Shown: one piece after another, positions 57,429-64,000 of the stretch | Layout: every line of letters begins with the position of its first letter | Position numbering within the stretch: the first letter of the stretch is position 1 | From: a virus | Length of the DNA: 64,000 nt | Virus record (IMG/VR): IMGVR_UViG_3300043777_000086 | Span: 42,153-106,152 of that record | Reading direction: 5' to 3' (one strand) | The notes under the pieces: generated by a model | The model's input: the letters and a program-made list of their open reading frames with translations, nothing else | What the model was told of the DNA's origin: nothing | Database searches by the model: none | Translations under genes and position numbers: made by a program

Positions 57429-57640
57429 AAGATTTCCCTCGTTGCGCGCTGCCTCAATTTCCGCCTGCACGTCGGGCACGTCACCTTTGTATTGATCAGG
57501 GTCATGGTCTTCGCTCGCGAATCGCACGCCGGCTTCAGCCCGCCATCAACCTCGGCCCGGCCTTGATCGTCAACCACCCGCCATACGGCAAAGTGAACCT
57601 TACGCCGCCTCCGCGGAAGAAGGCTACCGATTCTCCTCAT
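57425..57640 (-). CDS. Small basic protein, 71 aa
   Basis: The ATG overlaps the preceding stop. A basic N-terminus (RRIGSLLPRRRRKVHFAVWR), a middle with one Cys, and a CPTCRRKLRQR zinc knuckle near the end. Coding-like and inside the ATGA chain; no family recognised. Confidence 0.6.
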   Translation of the reverse strand: MRRIGSLLPRRRRKVHFAVWRVVDDQGRAEVDGGLKPACDSRAKTMTLINTKVTCPTCRRKLRQRATREIL

Positions 57641-57885
57641 CGTGACTCCTCCGTCACCAACTCAAAGTTCGTTCGGTGCGCCGAAGAAGCAGTCTTGTTT
57701 CCGTCCCACAGAACAAAGAGGCATGACCGCGCCCGGACACCCTCCACTGCATTACCACCCCAGCCGTAGCCGGTAACCGTGCCGCGCTTGGCGGCCGACT
57801 TCACGCTCGCCGGTTCCTTGATCTTGACGCGCGATCCTATAGGAAACTGCGCCTTGGTTTCGAGTTCTATTTCAACAGGGGTCAT
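57637..57885 (-). CDS. Small SH3-barrel-like protein, 82 aa
   Basis: The ATG overlaps the preceding TGA. FPIGSRVKIKEPASVKSAAK, then GTVTGYGWGGNAVEG and CLFVLWDGNKTASSAHRTNF follow the pattern of small beta-barrels (GxxV.I......GTV.GY....V.VLWDG). It is similar in plan to the 73-residue protein two genes on, suggesting a duplicated family. Role unknown. Confidence 0.68.
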   Translation of the reverse strand: MTPVEIELETKAQFPIGSRVKIKEPASVKSAAKRGTVTGYGWGGNAVEGVRARSCLFVLWDGNKTASSAHRTNFELVTEESR

Positions 57886-58397
57886 CTGGACTCCAGGGGT
57901 TTGTTCTCATCGAGCCAGCGGGCGCGCTTTTCAGTCGACCATAGAGCCCACCCTTTCGGCGGCTTGAATCCCCTACCGCCGATCAGATCATCAAACTCCT
58001 GCGCTGAACTTCCTGGGTCGACCTCGCCCATCCTACTCAGCCGCACCAACTCCGGTAGCCACGGCCGTGAGGACGTAGCCGGTATCGACAGATTCTCCAT
58101 TTTTGCTGGTTGCCCCGAGGCCGGGTGGCCACCAACCCCTGCCTGTAGGCCCGGTATTTTAGCCGCAAGTTCCGCCGCTCTACTGGTACGCTGCGCCAAC
58201 CCTTCCATTTCTCTCACTGTATGCGGCGCGTTCTCCATCCCGGTTCCGGGGTCGAGCTTTCTCCGCATTGCCTCCACGATCCAATCGTTCAGACTGAACT
58301 TTCGTTCCTCGCCCCGGCGCCGTTTCACATCCCTGTCTACCTTCCCGGCTAAAACTATCGGCACGCGTAGCGTGATTCTTTTTTCTTCCGTTTTCAT
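57882..58397 (-). CDS. Ribbon-helix-helix protein, likely autoregulator, 171 aa
   Basis: First gene of the small-gene operon. KRITLRVPIVLAGKVDRDVK then KFSLNDWIVEAMRRKLDP is a typical RHH (Arc/CopG-like) strand-helix-helix. The C-terminal half (about 60-171) is helical and Trp-containing (KPPKGWALWSTEKRARWLDE). Start at ATG 58397, without a strong ribosome site. Four GGTGTC half-sites immediately upstream form two inverted repeats around the promoter, so the protein probably represses its own operon. Confidence 0.78.
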   Translation of the reverse strand: MKTEEKRITLRVPIVLAGKVDRDVKRRRGEERKFSLNDWIVEAMRRKLDPGTGMENAPHTVREMEGLAQRTSRAAELAAKIPGLQAGVGGHPASGQPAKMENLSIPATSSRPWLPELVRLSRMGEVDPGSSAQEFDDLIGGRGFKPPKGWALWSTEKRARWLDENKPLESR

Positions 58398-58445
58398 GGT
58401 GTCTATCGCGACACCAGTGTGACACCATTGTGGTGGTGGTGTCAA
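58398..58445 (-). promoter_or_regulatory. Promoter and GGTGTC inverted-repeat operator
   Basis: Minus-strand TTGACA (58440-58445), 18-base spacer, CACACT (58416-58421). GGTGTC or its complement occurs at 58398-58403, 58410-58415, 58421-58426 and 58438-58443, making two inverted pairs that cover both boxes and the start codon. This looks like an RHH-type operator. Confidence 0.55.
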
Positions 58446-58786
58446 GACTTTTTTTGTTGTTTGTTTTCAGCGGGGCGGAGGGGCTCGTCACCCACCCGCA
58501 CCCCGCTCCGCGGACCCCCCCCACCCTTCGTGCCTCGCGCGCGCTCGCCTGGAGTCCCGCGGCCGGCGCGCGCGTCAAGCGTTCGCTCCTAACCCGTTGA
58601 TACACATGCGCTGCGCACGCGCACATAGCGCGCACGCGCGCGGTTGTTGCGCACAATCGGACGCAGCGGTGGAGCGCAACTAAATTCGGCCTGGAATCAA
58701 CGCGATAGGAAAAATCGCTTGACAGAATCGGGGAATCTGGCGCAAAATCGGAGTCGCCCGCAAACCGGGCCAAAGAAAGGGCAGCT
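58446..58786. other. Divergent non-coding control region
   Basis: 341 bases without a supportable gene. It separates the leftward RHH-led operon from the rightward operon. A T-rich segment, a C-run and a stretch of alternating purine/pyrimidine (about 58603-58652, repeated GCGC and ACGC units) precede the rightward promoter. Candidate origin or switch region, by composition and position only. Confidence 0.5.
58719..58748 (+). promoter_or_regulatory. Promoter of the rightward operon
   Basis: TTGACA (58719-58724), 18 bases, CAAAAT (58743-58748), with AAGGG and ATG 58787 downstream. The sequence after the -35 (GAATCGGGGAA) resembles that of the 60557 promoter (GATCGGCAAG). Confidence 0.6.
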
Positions 58787-59170
58787 ATGGTAATAAACAC
58801 TACAGTGGTAAACGCTACAGCGCGTAAGTTACAGAGGGGAATGGGGGCGAGTGCGGAGATGCACTCCCGTCTTTCCCGCTTCACGTCGAACCGGATAACC
58901 CTCCGTCAAGGCCTAGAGGAACGCTGGTACGCCGCAACATGGGCAGACGAATGCGGCTTAATGGCTGTAGGGTTCTACAGTTACGCGCAAGGGTTCGTGA
59001 CTGCGGATCTCGACGCGCTGCTCGCGGTCGTGTCGGATAAGGGCTATTGGCTTGAGACTATCGGTGCTCCTGATGGGGGTAAGACAAAGCCCCTTTCGGA
59101 ATCCGCTGGAATTTGCGACCACGCGACGCATGCGAACGGGCGCTGTTTGGAGTGCGATTCAGACTGCTGA
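58787..59170 (+). CDS. Small hypothetical early protein, 127 aa
   Basis: AAGGG precedes the ATG by six bases. A basic N-terminus, then RWYAATWADECGLMAVGFYS and ADLDALLAVVSDKGYWLETI, and a Cys-rich tail with CDHATHANGRCLECDSDC, a possible zinc site. First gene of the rightward transcript; probably early. No family recognised. Confidence 0.72.
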   Translation: MVINTTVVNATARKLQRGMGASAEMHSRLSRFTSNRITLRQGLEERWYAATWADECGLMAVGFYSYAQGFVTADLDALLAVVSDKGYWLETIGAPDGGKTKPLSESAGICDHATHANGRCLECDSDC

Positions 59171-59200
59171 AAGTAAAGCCTTTCGGCGTCCGGTCGCGTA

Positions 59201-59212
59201 TCCGACATCGGA
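59201..59212. repeat. Palindrome variant TCCGACATCGGA
   Basis: Same arms as the exact copies (TCCGA..TCGGA), different two-base centre, and again followed by CAAA. It lies 63 bases upstream of the next gene, in a gap of about 100 bases, with a further TCGGAC half-site immediately after. Confidence 0.5.
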
Positions 59213-59274
59213 CAAATCGGACGCCGTGGGGCTTAGACTCTAAGCCTACATTCAACACTCAGGAGACAAAGACA

Positions 59275-59823
59275 ATGGCAACACCTACGATGCGACTCAC
59301 GGAATCCGGCAGCGATCAAGCGAAAGCCGGAGTATCTATGGCGGATCAGCTTAAGGCTATGATGGCGGACATGTTAGCCGCGTCTATGGCCGAAATGAAA
59401 GCGAGTCTGATCCAGACTGGCACGGCCGCGATACCGGTATCCGCTCCGGCGGCCGTCCAAACGCGGGCAGCCAAGCTAACCAGCAAAGCCAAGAAACAGA
59501 ACGGAAAACACACCGCCGCGACCGCTCCGGAATCGACGGGAAAGTGGTACCTGGATGCGCTGAACCGGATCGACAAGAGCACCGGTAAGCCCTACTATTC
59601 CGTGGACTTCGAGTCCGTCATGGTCCACGGCGACATCGCCATCATGCGAAGCCACAAATGGGCGCCCGTGCTCATGCTCATCCGTGGACGCCGTAAACCC
59701 GTGTATCTGAAGGCGATCGCCCTCGGAGCGTTGCTCGAAGCCAACGGCACGCTGAACGCATTCGTCAAGACGAATAGCGAGTACCTCGCTGATTCGATTG
59801 GCGATGGATCGGAGGAGGAGTAA
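59275..59823 (+). CDS. Hypothetical early protein, 182 aa
   Basis: ATG 59275 with AGGAGA eight bases before it. A helical, Met/Ala-rich N-terminus (SMADQLKAMMADMLAASMAE), a basic Ala/Lys linker, and a C-terminal domain with GKWYLDALNRIDKSTGKPYY, VMVHGDIAIMRSHKWAPVLM and LIRGRRKPVYLKAIALGALL. The last domain might bind DNA, judged from its charge. No family. Confidence 0.75.
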   Translation: MATPTMRLTESGSDQAKAGVSMADQLKAMMADMLAASMAEMKASLIQTGTAAIPVSAPAAVQTRAAKLTSKAKKQNGKHTAATAPESTGKWYLDALNRIDKSTGKPYYSVDFESVMVHGDIAIMRSHKWAPVLMLIRGRRKPVYLKAIALGALLEANGTLNAFVKTNSEYLADSIGDGSEEE

Positions 59824-59824
59824 C

Positions 59825-59959
59825 ATGGAGCGTACCCTGCTAGTCGGCGCGATTCTAGCGCCCTGGATCCCGATGGTCATGCTGGCCATATGGCTCACGC
59901 GTAAGGCGCTAAAGGCGTTCCGCGCACGTCGCGCCATACGGAGAGTACTCGACGCGTAA
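59825..59959 (+). CDS. 44-residue single-TM basic peptide
   Basis: GGAGGAGG lies before the ATG. An N-terminal transmembrane segment (TLLVGAILAPWIPMVMLAIW) and a basic tail (KALKAFRARRAIRRVLDA). It is the last gene before an intrinsic terminator. Role unknown; the topology suggests a membrane-anchored peptide. Confidence 0.72.
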   Translation: MERTLLVGAILAPWIPMVMLAIWLTRKALKAFRARRAIRRVLDA

Positions 59960-59985
59960 ACACTCCCAACATCCCGATCCGCCTG

Positions 59986-60020
59986 GAACCTCCGGAGTAA
60001 TCCGGAGGTTCTTTGCGTTT
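59986..60020 (+). terminator. Intrinsic terminator of the first rightward operon
   Basis: GAACCTCCGGA (59986-59996) pairs perfectly with TCCGGAGGTTC (60001-60011) around a GTAA loop, followed by TTTGCGTTT. Confidence 0.85.
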
Positions 60021-60556
60021 GGCCGTCCGAGTTTGGACAGACAGCCTAGGAAAGCTCGCGCCAGATCGGACCAGCTACCATGCGTCTACCCTGCCAAAAC
60101 ACCCTACGCAACGCGCATACGCTAGCGCGATACCGCCTACACTCCACGCACGCGCGTAACAATTCCCTGCCGTTGAACGTCAGCATAGCTGACGATACGA
60201 ATCCTCTGCCCTGCCGATCCTAAGACCTTCCTTCCAGCCGAATCCCCTACACCCGCACACCTAACGCGTACGCTACAGCCACGTGTACGCGCGTCTAAAT
60301 CCTATACCATCATAGCCATACGCGCATCGCGCGCAAGCGCTAAATGCCCGCGATTCCACGTGAATCCAAGGCTCCGTGTGCGCTTGCGAGTCCGCCACGT
60401 GGGCGCGAGCCGCGCGGGCCTTATGCGTTAGGCGCGCTTCCGCAAAATACACACTCGCATACACTTGAGCGCACAACGAACCATAAAAAACGCCGAACGT
60501 CGCGGCCAAACAAAGCCAAAATAACTCCAATCGGCACAGCGGTTTGAAGAAATAAC
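60021..60556. other. Non-coding, repeat-rich region (possible origin)
   Basis: About 540 bases with no supportable gene. It begins with a palindrome variant (60026-60037, TCCGAGTTTGGA). It holds a perfect CGTCAGC/GCTGACG hairpin (60178-60194), three CACGTG palindromes (60280, 60357, 60396), a CGCAAGCGC/GCGCTTGCG inverted pair (60332-60340, 60380-60388), and many ACGCG/GCGC units. It lies between a terminator and a promoter. Origin, packaging-start or regulatory function is inferred from position only. Confidence 0.5.
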
Positions 60557-60585
60557 TTGACAGATCGGCAAGGCTGCCGTAAACT
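60557..60585 (+). promoter_or_regulatory. Promoter of the second rightward operon
   Basis: TTGACA (60557-60562), 17 bases, TAAACT (60580-60585). A ribosome site and ATG follow at about 60615-60632. The best-spaced promoter on the plus strand. Confidence 0.72.
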
Positions 60586-60631
60586 TCGAACCGCATCGAT
60601 CCGATGCTACTTTCACTCCAGGAGACTTCCC

Positions 60632-60799
60632 ATGCACCAGACACTCACTGCTTTCGGACTTGCGTTCGCACGCCTAGGAATCCGCGCGTCGCGTCCGCGG
60701 CCTAAGAGCTGGCCGCGCAACAAAGGCCCGGTCGGCACGCGTATTGACACTCGAACCGGCTTCGCCGTAGACTTCGTGCGGAGGCCCGACCATGCCTAA
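60632..60799 (+). CDS. Small basic peptide, 55 aa
   Basis: AGGAGA lies six bases before the ATG. MHQTLTAFGLAFARLGIRAS then an Arg/Pro-rich tail (RPRPKSWPRNKGPVGTRIDT). First gene of the operon; overlaps the next start by 8 bases. No family; could bind nucleic acid. Confidence 0.62.
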   Translation: MHQTLTAFGLAFARLGIRASRPRPKSWPRNKGPVGTRIDTRTGFAVDFVRRPDHA

Positions 60800-61097
60800 T
60801 GCACCCACGCTTAAACGAGCCGCTCAGTTGGCCCTGGAATGCCAGGACGCCTGTAATCTCTCGGGCGTGCTCGCGACGTTCAAAGAGATCGTTCACGAAA
60901 CATTGTGGCCGGAAGCGCGGCGCCTGGGTAAGGGAACCGATTGGATCAATCAACACCCTATCTGCGCGTTGTTTCTCGACAAACTGACGGACCTAAATCG
61001 GCGGCAGGATTTCTCTACCGCCTACGATGCCGTCTCGGAGATCGCCGGCGCGCGTGAAGAAAATCCGACTTCGGATACGGAGGAATCACATGCCTAA
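60792..61097 (+). CDS. Small hypothetical protein, 101 aa
   Basis: Helical, with AAQLALECQDACNLSGVLAT, FKEIVHETLWPEARRLGKGT and ICALFLDKLTDLNRRQDFST. The arrangement suggests a compact four-helix protein. Genes overlap at both ends. No recognised family; a similar protein type is common in large phage early operons. Confidence 0.72.
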   Translation: MPNAPTLKRAAQLALECQDACNLSGVLATFKEIVHETLWPEARRLGKGTDWINQHPICALFLDKLTDLNRRQDFSTAYDAVSEIAGAREENPTSDTEESHA

Positions 61098-61425
61098 GCG
61101 CGATAAATTCACTGAGGCCGTGACTGCCGTGGAAGGCTATCTACTTCGCCACGCGCCGAAGGGGATGACGCCGAAAATATACACCTATCGCGAGCTTGAC
61201 GCACGCCAGCGACCATTCGCTGGTTGCATTGTGGCGGAAGTTGCTTTCGATAACGATCGCGGCGGGTGTTCGTTCATGCAGGTTGATGTTCCGTGGGGCA
61301 TCGCCGTTTGCGGTCAGACGGAGCGCTGTATACTCGCGTTTGTCGAGGATTGGCCGAAGGATGAACTCGACGAGGAGCTACAGCGCCTAAGTTATTGCTT
61401 CACGAGCGCGGAGGTAAAATCATGA
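61090..61425 (+). CDS. Small hypothetical protein, 111 aa
   Basis: ATG 61090 has GGAGG six bases upstream and overlaps the preceding stop. An alpha/beta domain (EAVTAVEGYLLRHAPKGMTP, IVAEVAFDNDRGGCSFMQVD, ILAFVEDWPKDELDEELQRL). Translation is coupled to the following Cys-rich gene. Function unknown. Confidence 0.72.
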   Translation: MPKRDKFTEAVTAVEGYLLRHAPKGMTPKIYTYRELDARQRPFAGCIVAEVAFDNDRGGCSFMQVDVPWGIAVCGQTERCILAFVEDWPKDELDEELQRLSYCFTSAEVKS

Positions 61426-62792
61426 ACCGCACCCAAGTCAGAATCAGGACGTACGATAAATGCGAGCTAGTGGACGCGATCGCGTCCTACCGTGTCGCCG
61501 GATTCACGTTCTTGATCCATCCGCAAGAAAACGGATTCACCGCCACTTACGCGCCGGTAGGGCAAGGTGTTGGAGTTTACGGTACTATCCAGGCGGTTTT
61601 TGCGAAGCTCAAACGCGAAGCGGGAGAGATGCGCAGGGTGATTCAGCACGCGCTCGACCGTATGGCTGAAGATCACATGCCGCTGCTATCGGGAGAGGAA
61701 GGCATTCAGACGTATGACTGGCAGTGGCGCGAAGAAACCAGGCTGAAAAGCGGGGAATACCGGGCCGTCCCGAACATCGCCGGTATCGAGTATCCGCGAG
61801 AGCACTGGGTTCACATGTCCACGGTAAAGACCGAAACCGATTGGGTCAGCTACACCCCTTCAGAGGCGTATGGACTCGCCGACCGGCAGGTCAGGATCAA
61901 GTACGGCAAGTACCTCCGGAAAACGTTCGAGAACATGACGGACGCCGAAGTTCAGGCGGCCGTAAGGAATTTTCGAGCGAAACTCGCGCTAGAGGATTCT
62001 CCCGCTACGCTGCTGTTCACCACGGACCGCGCAACGATCAACGACATTTTCGAGACGGCCATGTATCCGGCTGATTCCGACTCGACAAGCTGCATGCACG
62101 GTAAGTTCGACGGTGATGGAATTCGGCCGTATCACGTCTATGCGGACTCGCCTGACGTGGCGGTCGCCTACGTGATGGAGGCCGGGAAGATTATTTCCCG
62201 GTCGGTGGTCAGCACGAAAAACAAGCGCTGGGTCAGGTGCTATTCGATTGAGGCGAATGAATCAACGCAATGCGAGGTTCTTAAAGATCTCCTGCGTGCC
62301 GCCGGCTACACGTCGGGAGATTTGACCGGGAACCGGCTTACTAAACTCAGGACGCATCGCGTCATGCTCCCGTATATCGACCACGGCGGCATGGATGTCG
62401 ACGACGACGGCAACGGGTTCTGGCGCGTTGTCGATAGCGGGCAGTATACGGCGGACCAGACGGACGGCACGGCGACAGAAAACAGGCCGAAATGCAGCCG
62501 TTGCCATCACGACGAAGATGAGTGCGTGTGCGTGTATTGCGAGTGTTGCGAGGAATCTTTCTACGACGGTTGCGACAACTGTTCGATGTGCCCTGAGTGC
62601 GACAAGCGCCGGGAGCACCACGCCTGCGAATGCGACCGGCGCACTGATTGCGGCGAGCTGGTCGATCCATCCAGCCGGTATGTCACGCGCTGCGACTGCG
62701 ATCGCTGCGGGGAGTGCGGCAACCTGACCGATGATTGCTCGTGCGAGCCGGAAGAGACGGAAACGGAAGACACCACGGAGGTGACAGCTTGA
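61422..62792 (+). CDS. Cysteine-rich hypothetical protein, 456 aa
   Basis: GGAGG precedes the ATG, which overlaps the previous stop (ATGA). Residues 1-330 are an unfamiliar soluble domain with FLIHPQENGFTATYAPVGQG and RAGSHW-like basic patches. Residues 355-445 contain more than 25 Cys in CxxC, CxCxxC and CC patterns (CSRCHHDEDECVC, CECCEESFYDGCDNCSMC, CDCDRCGECG). These could hold several zinc ions or metal clusters. An acidic tail follows. The next gene is a metallopeptidase translated by a TTGA overlap, so the pair may act together. No family known. Confidence 0.75.
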   Translation: MNRTQVRIRTYDKCELVDAIASYRVAGFTFLIHPQENGFTATYAPVGQGVGVYGTIQAVFAKLKREAGEMRRVIQHALDRMAEDHMPLLSGEEGIQTYDWQWREETRLKSGEYRAVPNIAGIEYPREHWVHMSTVKTETDWVSYTPSEAYGLADRQVRIKYGKYLRKTFENMTDAEVQAAVRNFRAKLALEDSPATLLFTTDRATINDIFETAMYPADSDSTSCMHGKFDGDGIRPYHVYADSPDVAVAYVMEAGKIISRSVVSTKNKRWVRCYSIEANESTQCEVLKDLLRAAGYTSGDLTGNRLTKLRTHRVMLPYIDHGGMDVDDDGNGFWRVVDSGQYTADQTDGTATENRPKCSRCHHDEDECVCVYCECCEESFYDGCDNCSMCPECDKRREHHACECDRRTDCGELVDPSSRYVTRCDCDRCGECGNLTDDCSCEPEETETEDTTEVTA

Positions 62793-63610
62793 ATCAGGCG
62801 GATTTGTTGGCGATGTTGTCCTACCGGCGCCCGGCGTGGTCGAGGTCGGAAGAGGAGTTTATCCGGCGCTATATTGATCCATTGCCGGGGATCTATTCGG
62901 ATGAGTTCGGAAACCGGATCTTGCCTCGCGAAGGCGCGCGTGTGATGATTGCCTGCCACACCGACACGGTGCATAGAGTGGGCGGTAAGCAGCGCGTTAC
63001 GGTGCAGGGCGGAGTCGCGCAACTGGCGGCCTTGAGTACTTCAAATTGCCTAGGCGCGGATGACACCGCGGGGGTTTATGCGGCGCTTCGGATGATCGAA
63101 GCCGACGTCAAGGCAACGTTTGTTTTCCATCGCGCCGAAGAGATAGGCGGGCATGGAAGCGAATGGCTCGCGAGGTGGTATCCGCAATGGATCGAGAAAT
63201 TCGATATCTGCCTCTCGCTCGACAGACGCGGTACGGAGGATATCATCACAAGCCAATTCGGGGGATTCACGGCGTCTGATGAGTTCGCCTGGTCCCTCTC
63301 GGACGCGCTCGATATGGGGCATCGGCCTACTGCCGGTGTCTTCACGGATTCGGCGAGCTACGCGAATCTGATACCGGAGTGCTCGAATTTGAGCATCGGA
63401 TACGCGGGAGAGCACACGGCGAAGGAAGCGCTCGATCTCGGGTATCTGGAGCGGGTGATCGAGCGCCTGATAGAGGTCGATTGGGAAAGTCTGGAGGTGG
63501 CGCGCGATCCAGATGAAGACCAATACGGAGATCCGTTTGACTGGTTTACGAAATACGAGATGGAGTTGCTACAGCAGGCGCGTAACTCTCAGGGCCTAGA
63601 AACGCAGTGA
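62789..63610 (+). CDS. M28/M20-type zinc peptidase, 273 aa
   Basis: Begins at TTG 62789, overlapping the Cys-rich gene stop (TTGA), with GGAGGTGA four bases before. The metal ligands are visible in order: MIACHTDTVHRV (first His and Asp), CLGADDTAGVYAALRMI (bridging Asp), FVFHRAEEIGGHGS (Glu-Glu, catalytic and metal), LSLDRRGTEDII (Asp), and SIGYAGEHTAKE (final His). This is the M28/M20 dizinc exopeptidase pattern, close to short phage members. Substrate unknown; it might trim peptides or deacylate an amino-acid derivative. Confidence 0.85.
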   Translation: MNQADLLAMLSYRRPAWSRSEEEFIRRYIDPLPGIYSDEFGNRILPREGARVMIACHTDTVHRVGGKQRVTVQGGVAQLAALSTSNCLGADDTAGVYAALRMIEADVKATFVFHRAEEIGGHGSEWLARWYPQWIEKFDICLSLDRRGTEDIITSQFGGFTASDEFAWSLSDALDMGHRPTAGVFTDSASYANLIPECSNLSIGYAGEHTAKEALDLGYLERVIERLIEVDWESLEVARDPDEDQYGDPFDWFTKYEMELLQQARNSQGLETQ

Positions 63611-63693
63611 TGCGCTTCCATTCCCGCAAACAGGCGCAGCGGTACACGCTGCTGCGTCGCAACCGCTCGCGCCGGGCGCGCTCTATGGCTTGA
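63610..63693 (+). CDS. 27-residue Arg-rich micro-gene
   Basis: The ATG overlaps the peptidase TGA (TGATG). MRFHSRKQAQRYTLLRRNRS plus RRARSMA: nine Arg among 27 residues. It ends inside the promoter that follows. It may be a nucleic-acid-binding micro-protein or a coupling remnant. Confidence 0.5.
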   Translation: MRFHSRKQAQRYTLLRRNRSRRARSMA

Positions 63694-63718
63694 CCGATGG
63701 CCGCACTTAGTTTACAAT
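63690..63718 (+). promoter_or_regulatory. Promoter of the repeat-protein gene
   Basis: TTGACC (63690-63695), 17 bases, TACAAT (63713-63718). The palindrome variant at 63727-63738 begins about at the start site, where a bound protein would block initiation. AAGGGAG and the ATG follow. Confidence 0.7.
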
Positions 63719-63726
63719 TCAACCCG

Positions 63727-63738
63727 TCCGAAATCGGA
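63727..63738. repeat. Palindrome variant TCCGAAATCGGA at a promoter
   Basis: Arms TCCGA and TCGGA with centre AA, followed by CAAA as in other copies. It overlaps the expected start site of the adjacent promoter. Confidence 0.55.
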
Positions 63739-63753
63739 CAAACAAGGGAGATC

Positions 63754-64000
63754 GATGAAGACTATCGTTGTGAAATCGCAAGCTGAATTCGACGCGCTAC
63801 CCGCGTCTTTTGATGAATACACAGTGATCGAGATTCGCTCGCCAGAATTTGACTGGATCACGGTGAGATCCATTCCATCATCTAGCAGCGTCGTGGCGCG
63901 GGAATCTAGCAGCGTCGTGGCGCGGGAATCTAGCAGCGTCGAGGCGCGGGAATCTAGCAGCGTCGTGGCGCGGGAATCTAGCCGCGTCGTGGCGCGGGAA
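63754..64000 (+). CDS. Octapeptide-repeat (beta-solenoid-like) protein, partial
   Basis: 82 codons are visible; the gene runs off the right edge. GGGAG lies five bases before the ATG. A short globular start (VVKSQAEFDALPASFDEYTV) is followed by perfect or near-perfect 8-residue units, SSSVVARE, with one Val to Glu and one Ser to Arg change. Proteins with SSSV.A..-type octapeptides occur in phages and soil bacteria and probably form a beta-solenoid; this is recalled knowledge without a known function. Confidence 0.78.
63881..64000 (+). repeat. 24-base tandem repeat, five units
   Basis: TCTAGCAGCGTCGTGGCGCG plus GGAA, repeated five times with two substitutions (unit 3, GTG to GAG; unit 5, AGC to CGC). 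The array continues past the window edge. Confidence 0.95.

Noticed and set aside
59476-59937. 153-codon minus frame opposite the 182-residue and 44-residue genes
   Set aside because: Antisense shadow; the plus-strand genes have clear ribosome sites and a following terminator.
60273-60644. 123-codon minus frame and 67-codon plus frame in the repeat-rich region
   Set aside because: They cross a strong promoter and inverted repeats, lack ribosome sites, and have no protein features.
1-64000. CRISPR arrays, rRNA and tRNA genes
   Set aside because: No direct repeats with regular spacers and no cloverleaf-like sequence were seen by eye; the only regular array (63881-64000) is a coding repeat. 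A tRNA scan could not be run.

Overview
The window is part of a tailed bacteriophage genome (or an integrated or assembled copy of one). It encodes a large terminase with a candidate small subunit, portal, scaffold, major capsid protein, two capsid-accessory proteins, adaptor-like proteins and fibre-like proteins. I see no tape measure, tail tube or sheath, so a short-tailed (podovirus-like) particle is the best guess. Promoters look like ordinary TTGACA/TATAAT sigma70 sites. The host is inferred to be a soil-type Gram-negative bacterium, possibly an acidobacterium, from the Sec-signal proteins ending in AQ-type cleavage sites and the bacterial Ig-like repeats; nothing in the window proves it. 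No integrase, polymerase, tRNA or CRISPR array is visible.

Layout. 1-15 kb (mostly minus): virion proteins, a 1556-residue protein with fourfold C-terminal repeats, a fibre, and small membrane proteins that look like a lysis/holin group. 15.0-18.3 kb (plus): a four-gene operon with a glycosyltransferase-sulfotransferase fusion, an APS kinase (makes PAPS, the sulfate donor), a papain-like protein and an unknown. 18.3-27.3 kb (minus): a tightly overlapping operon (ATGA junctions) with a lipase, a TrpF-like TIM barrel broken by a UGA, a secreted beta-helix/Ig protein, an acetyltransferase, a PAPS-reductase-family protein, a lipoprotein and many small genes. 27.4-27.8 kb (plus): a zinc-finger peptide and a DUF1003 membrane protein. 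27.8-44.2 kb (minus): four large exported fibre-like proteins, adaptors, an HNH/AP2 endonuclease, a strong terminator, capsid genes, and two duplicated micro-ORFs behind a promoter. 44.2-58.4 kb (minus): portal, terminase, a HerA-type ATPase beside a ParB-fold protein, and about a dozen very small overlapping genes led by a ribbon-helix-helix protein with its own inverted-repeat operator. 58.4-58.8 and 60.0-60.6 kb: non-coding control regions. 58.8-64 kb (plus): early-type genes, a cysteine-rich protein coupled to an M28/M20-type metallopeptidase, and a protein made of 8-residue repeats cut by the right edge.

How it fits together. The minus-strand genes are packaging, capsid, fibre and lysis functions. 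Several plus-strand islands interrupt them, most with a private promoter, often with the start codon only 5-8 nt after the -10 box. A 12-bp palindrome, TCCGAGTTCGGA, occurs six times exactly and lies inside one promoter spacer, suggesting a phage-wide regulatory site. The most striking content is a phage-encoded sulfation cassette together with many Sec-exported fibre-like proteins, which points to modification of a surface glycan during infection.
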